A stretch of 21,672 bases of DNA. It comes from DASZVN01 sp035547055. GTDB lineage: Bacteria > Pseudomonadota > Alphaproteobacteria > Rhizobiales > Methylopilaceae. Of this stretch, positions 21,446 through 21,672 are shown in pieces. The DNA is taken from NCBI GenBank assembly GCA_035547055.1, contig DASZVN010000073.1:1-21672 (forward strand), in the 5' to 3' direction. The translations under genes and the position numbers were made by a program. The number at the start of each line of letters is the position of its first letter. Positions within the stretch are counted from its first letter, which is position 1. The notes beneath the pieces are model-generated. The model was given only the letters and a program-made list of their open reading frames with translations. It was not told the origin of the DNA and ran no database searches.

Positions 21446-21672
21446 TCAGGTGAAATTCACGAACTTCCGCAATTGATCGATCTTGAGCGTGAGCGATCGC
21501 GTGCCGCTGCGGCGGAGAAGGCCCTCGCGCTCCATCCGCGCCAGCGCCCGCGTAACTGATTCCGCCGAGGTGCCGAGATAGTCGGCGATGTCGTAACGCG
21601 TCATCGGCAGCGTCAGGACGCCTGTCCTCAGGGAAAAATATTCCTCGTGCGCCGAGCAGTCGAGCAGGAAAA
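21446..21672 (-). CDS. Crp/Fnr-family transcriptional regulator (C-terminal part, runs off the window)
   Basis: About 75 codons of the C-terminal DNA-binding part are present; the gene continues beyond the window edge. The winged helix-turn-helix is clear: LPMTRYDIADYLG, then TSAESVTRALARMEREGLL, as in FNR, FixK and Anr proteins. In these, Glu and Arg of the E-x-x-S-R motif in the recognition helix read the TTGA half-site; here E-S-V-T-R keeps both, with Thr for Ser. In the last ~15 bases the in-frame residues (S-C-S-N-C) look unlike the family, while the next frame reads FLLELL, so a frameshift near 21655 is possible. It is a good candidate regulator of the boxes in this window. Confidence 0.85.
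   Translation of the reverse strand, partial: FLLDCSAHEEYFSLRTGVLTLPMTRYDIADYLGTSAESVTRALARMEREGLLRRSGTRSLTLKIDQLRKFVNFT

Noticed and set aside
1..21672. CRISPR arrays, tRNA or rRNA genes, insertion sequences, phage genes
   Set aside because: I looked for regular repeats, cloverleaf-like sequence and transposase motifs by eye and found none.

Overview
The window is GC-rich, tightly packed DNA. Its codon use and protein families suggest an alphaproteobacterium, most likely of the Hyphomicrobiales/Rhizobiales type. This is inferred from overall protein character; no rRNA or other phylogenetic marker is present. I see no tRNA, rRNA, CRISPR array, integrase or insertion sequence.

The main result is regulatory. 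Nearly every transcription unit is preceded by a 14-bp dyad of the FNR/FixK/Anr type (TTGAY-N4-RTCAA or close to it). I read ten: 12-25 (cydABX), 3268-3281 (ftsH), 6181-6194 (cytochrome b operon), 11755-11768 (molybdenum hydroxylase operon), 12823-12836 (shared by a divergent prenyltransferase and a multiheme cytochrome pair), 16623-16636 (weaker; DUF302-phosphotransacetylase), 16857-16870 (BON protein), 18282-18295 (Hsp20), 19216-19229 (second BON protein) and 19696-19709 (ligAB). In most cases the dyad centre lies about 55-70 bp before the start codon. The window ends inside a Crp/Fnr-family regulator gene whose recognition helix keeps Glu and Arg of the E-x-x-S/T-R signature. The locus therefore looks like a low-oxygen regulon gathered into one island.

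Layout. 1-3053: cydA, cydB and cydX, the high-affinity bd-type quinol oxidase. 3057-3239: remnant of a SpoIIAA/STAS-like gene. 3329-5212: accessory FtsH protease. 5228-6119 (minus): a small membrane protein and a formate-dehydrogenase-gamma-like cytochrome b. 6209-11701 (minus): a five-gene operon for a Tat-exported three-subunit molybdenum hydroxylase plus a helical protein of unknown function and a 3-hydroxyisobutyrate-dehydrogenase-like protein. 11812-14741: a UbiA/MenA-like prenyltransferase divergent from a NapC-type tetraheme and a pentaheme cytochrome c. 14779-16322 (minus): DUF302 protein and a phosphotransacetylase carrying a truncated MaoC domain. 16933-19153: two BON-domain proteins, a small membrane protein and an Hsp20. 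19770-20992: LigA and LigB, an extradiol dioxygenase. 21072-21445: apparent remnant of a parvulin-type isomerase. 21446 to the edge: the Crp/Fnr regulator.

How it may work together (inference): under oxygen limitation the cell would make a high-affinity terminal oxidase, alternative quinone-linked electron carriers (cytochrome b, tetraheme plus pentaheme cytochrome c, possibly a different quinone through the prenyltransferase), a substrate-level phosphorylation enzyme (phosphotransacetylase) and envelope and proteome protection (FtsH, Hsp20, BON proteins). The O2-consuming LigAB dioxygenase under the same type of box is the odd member.
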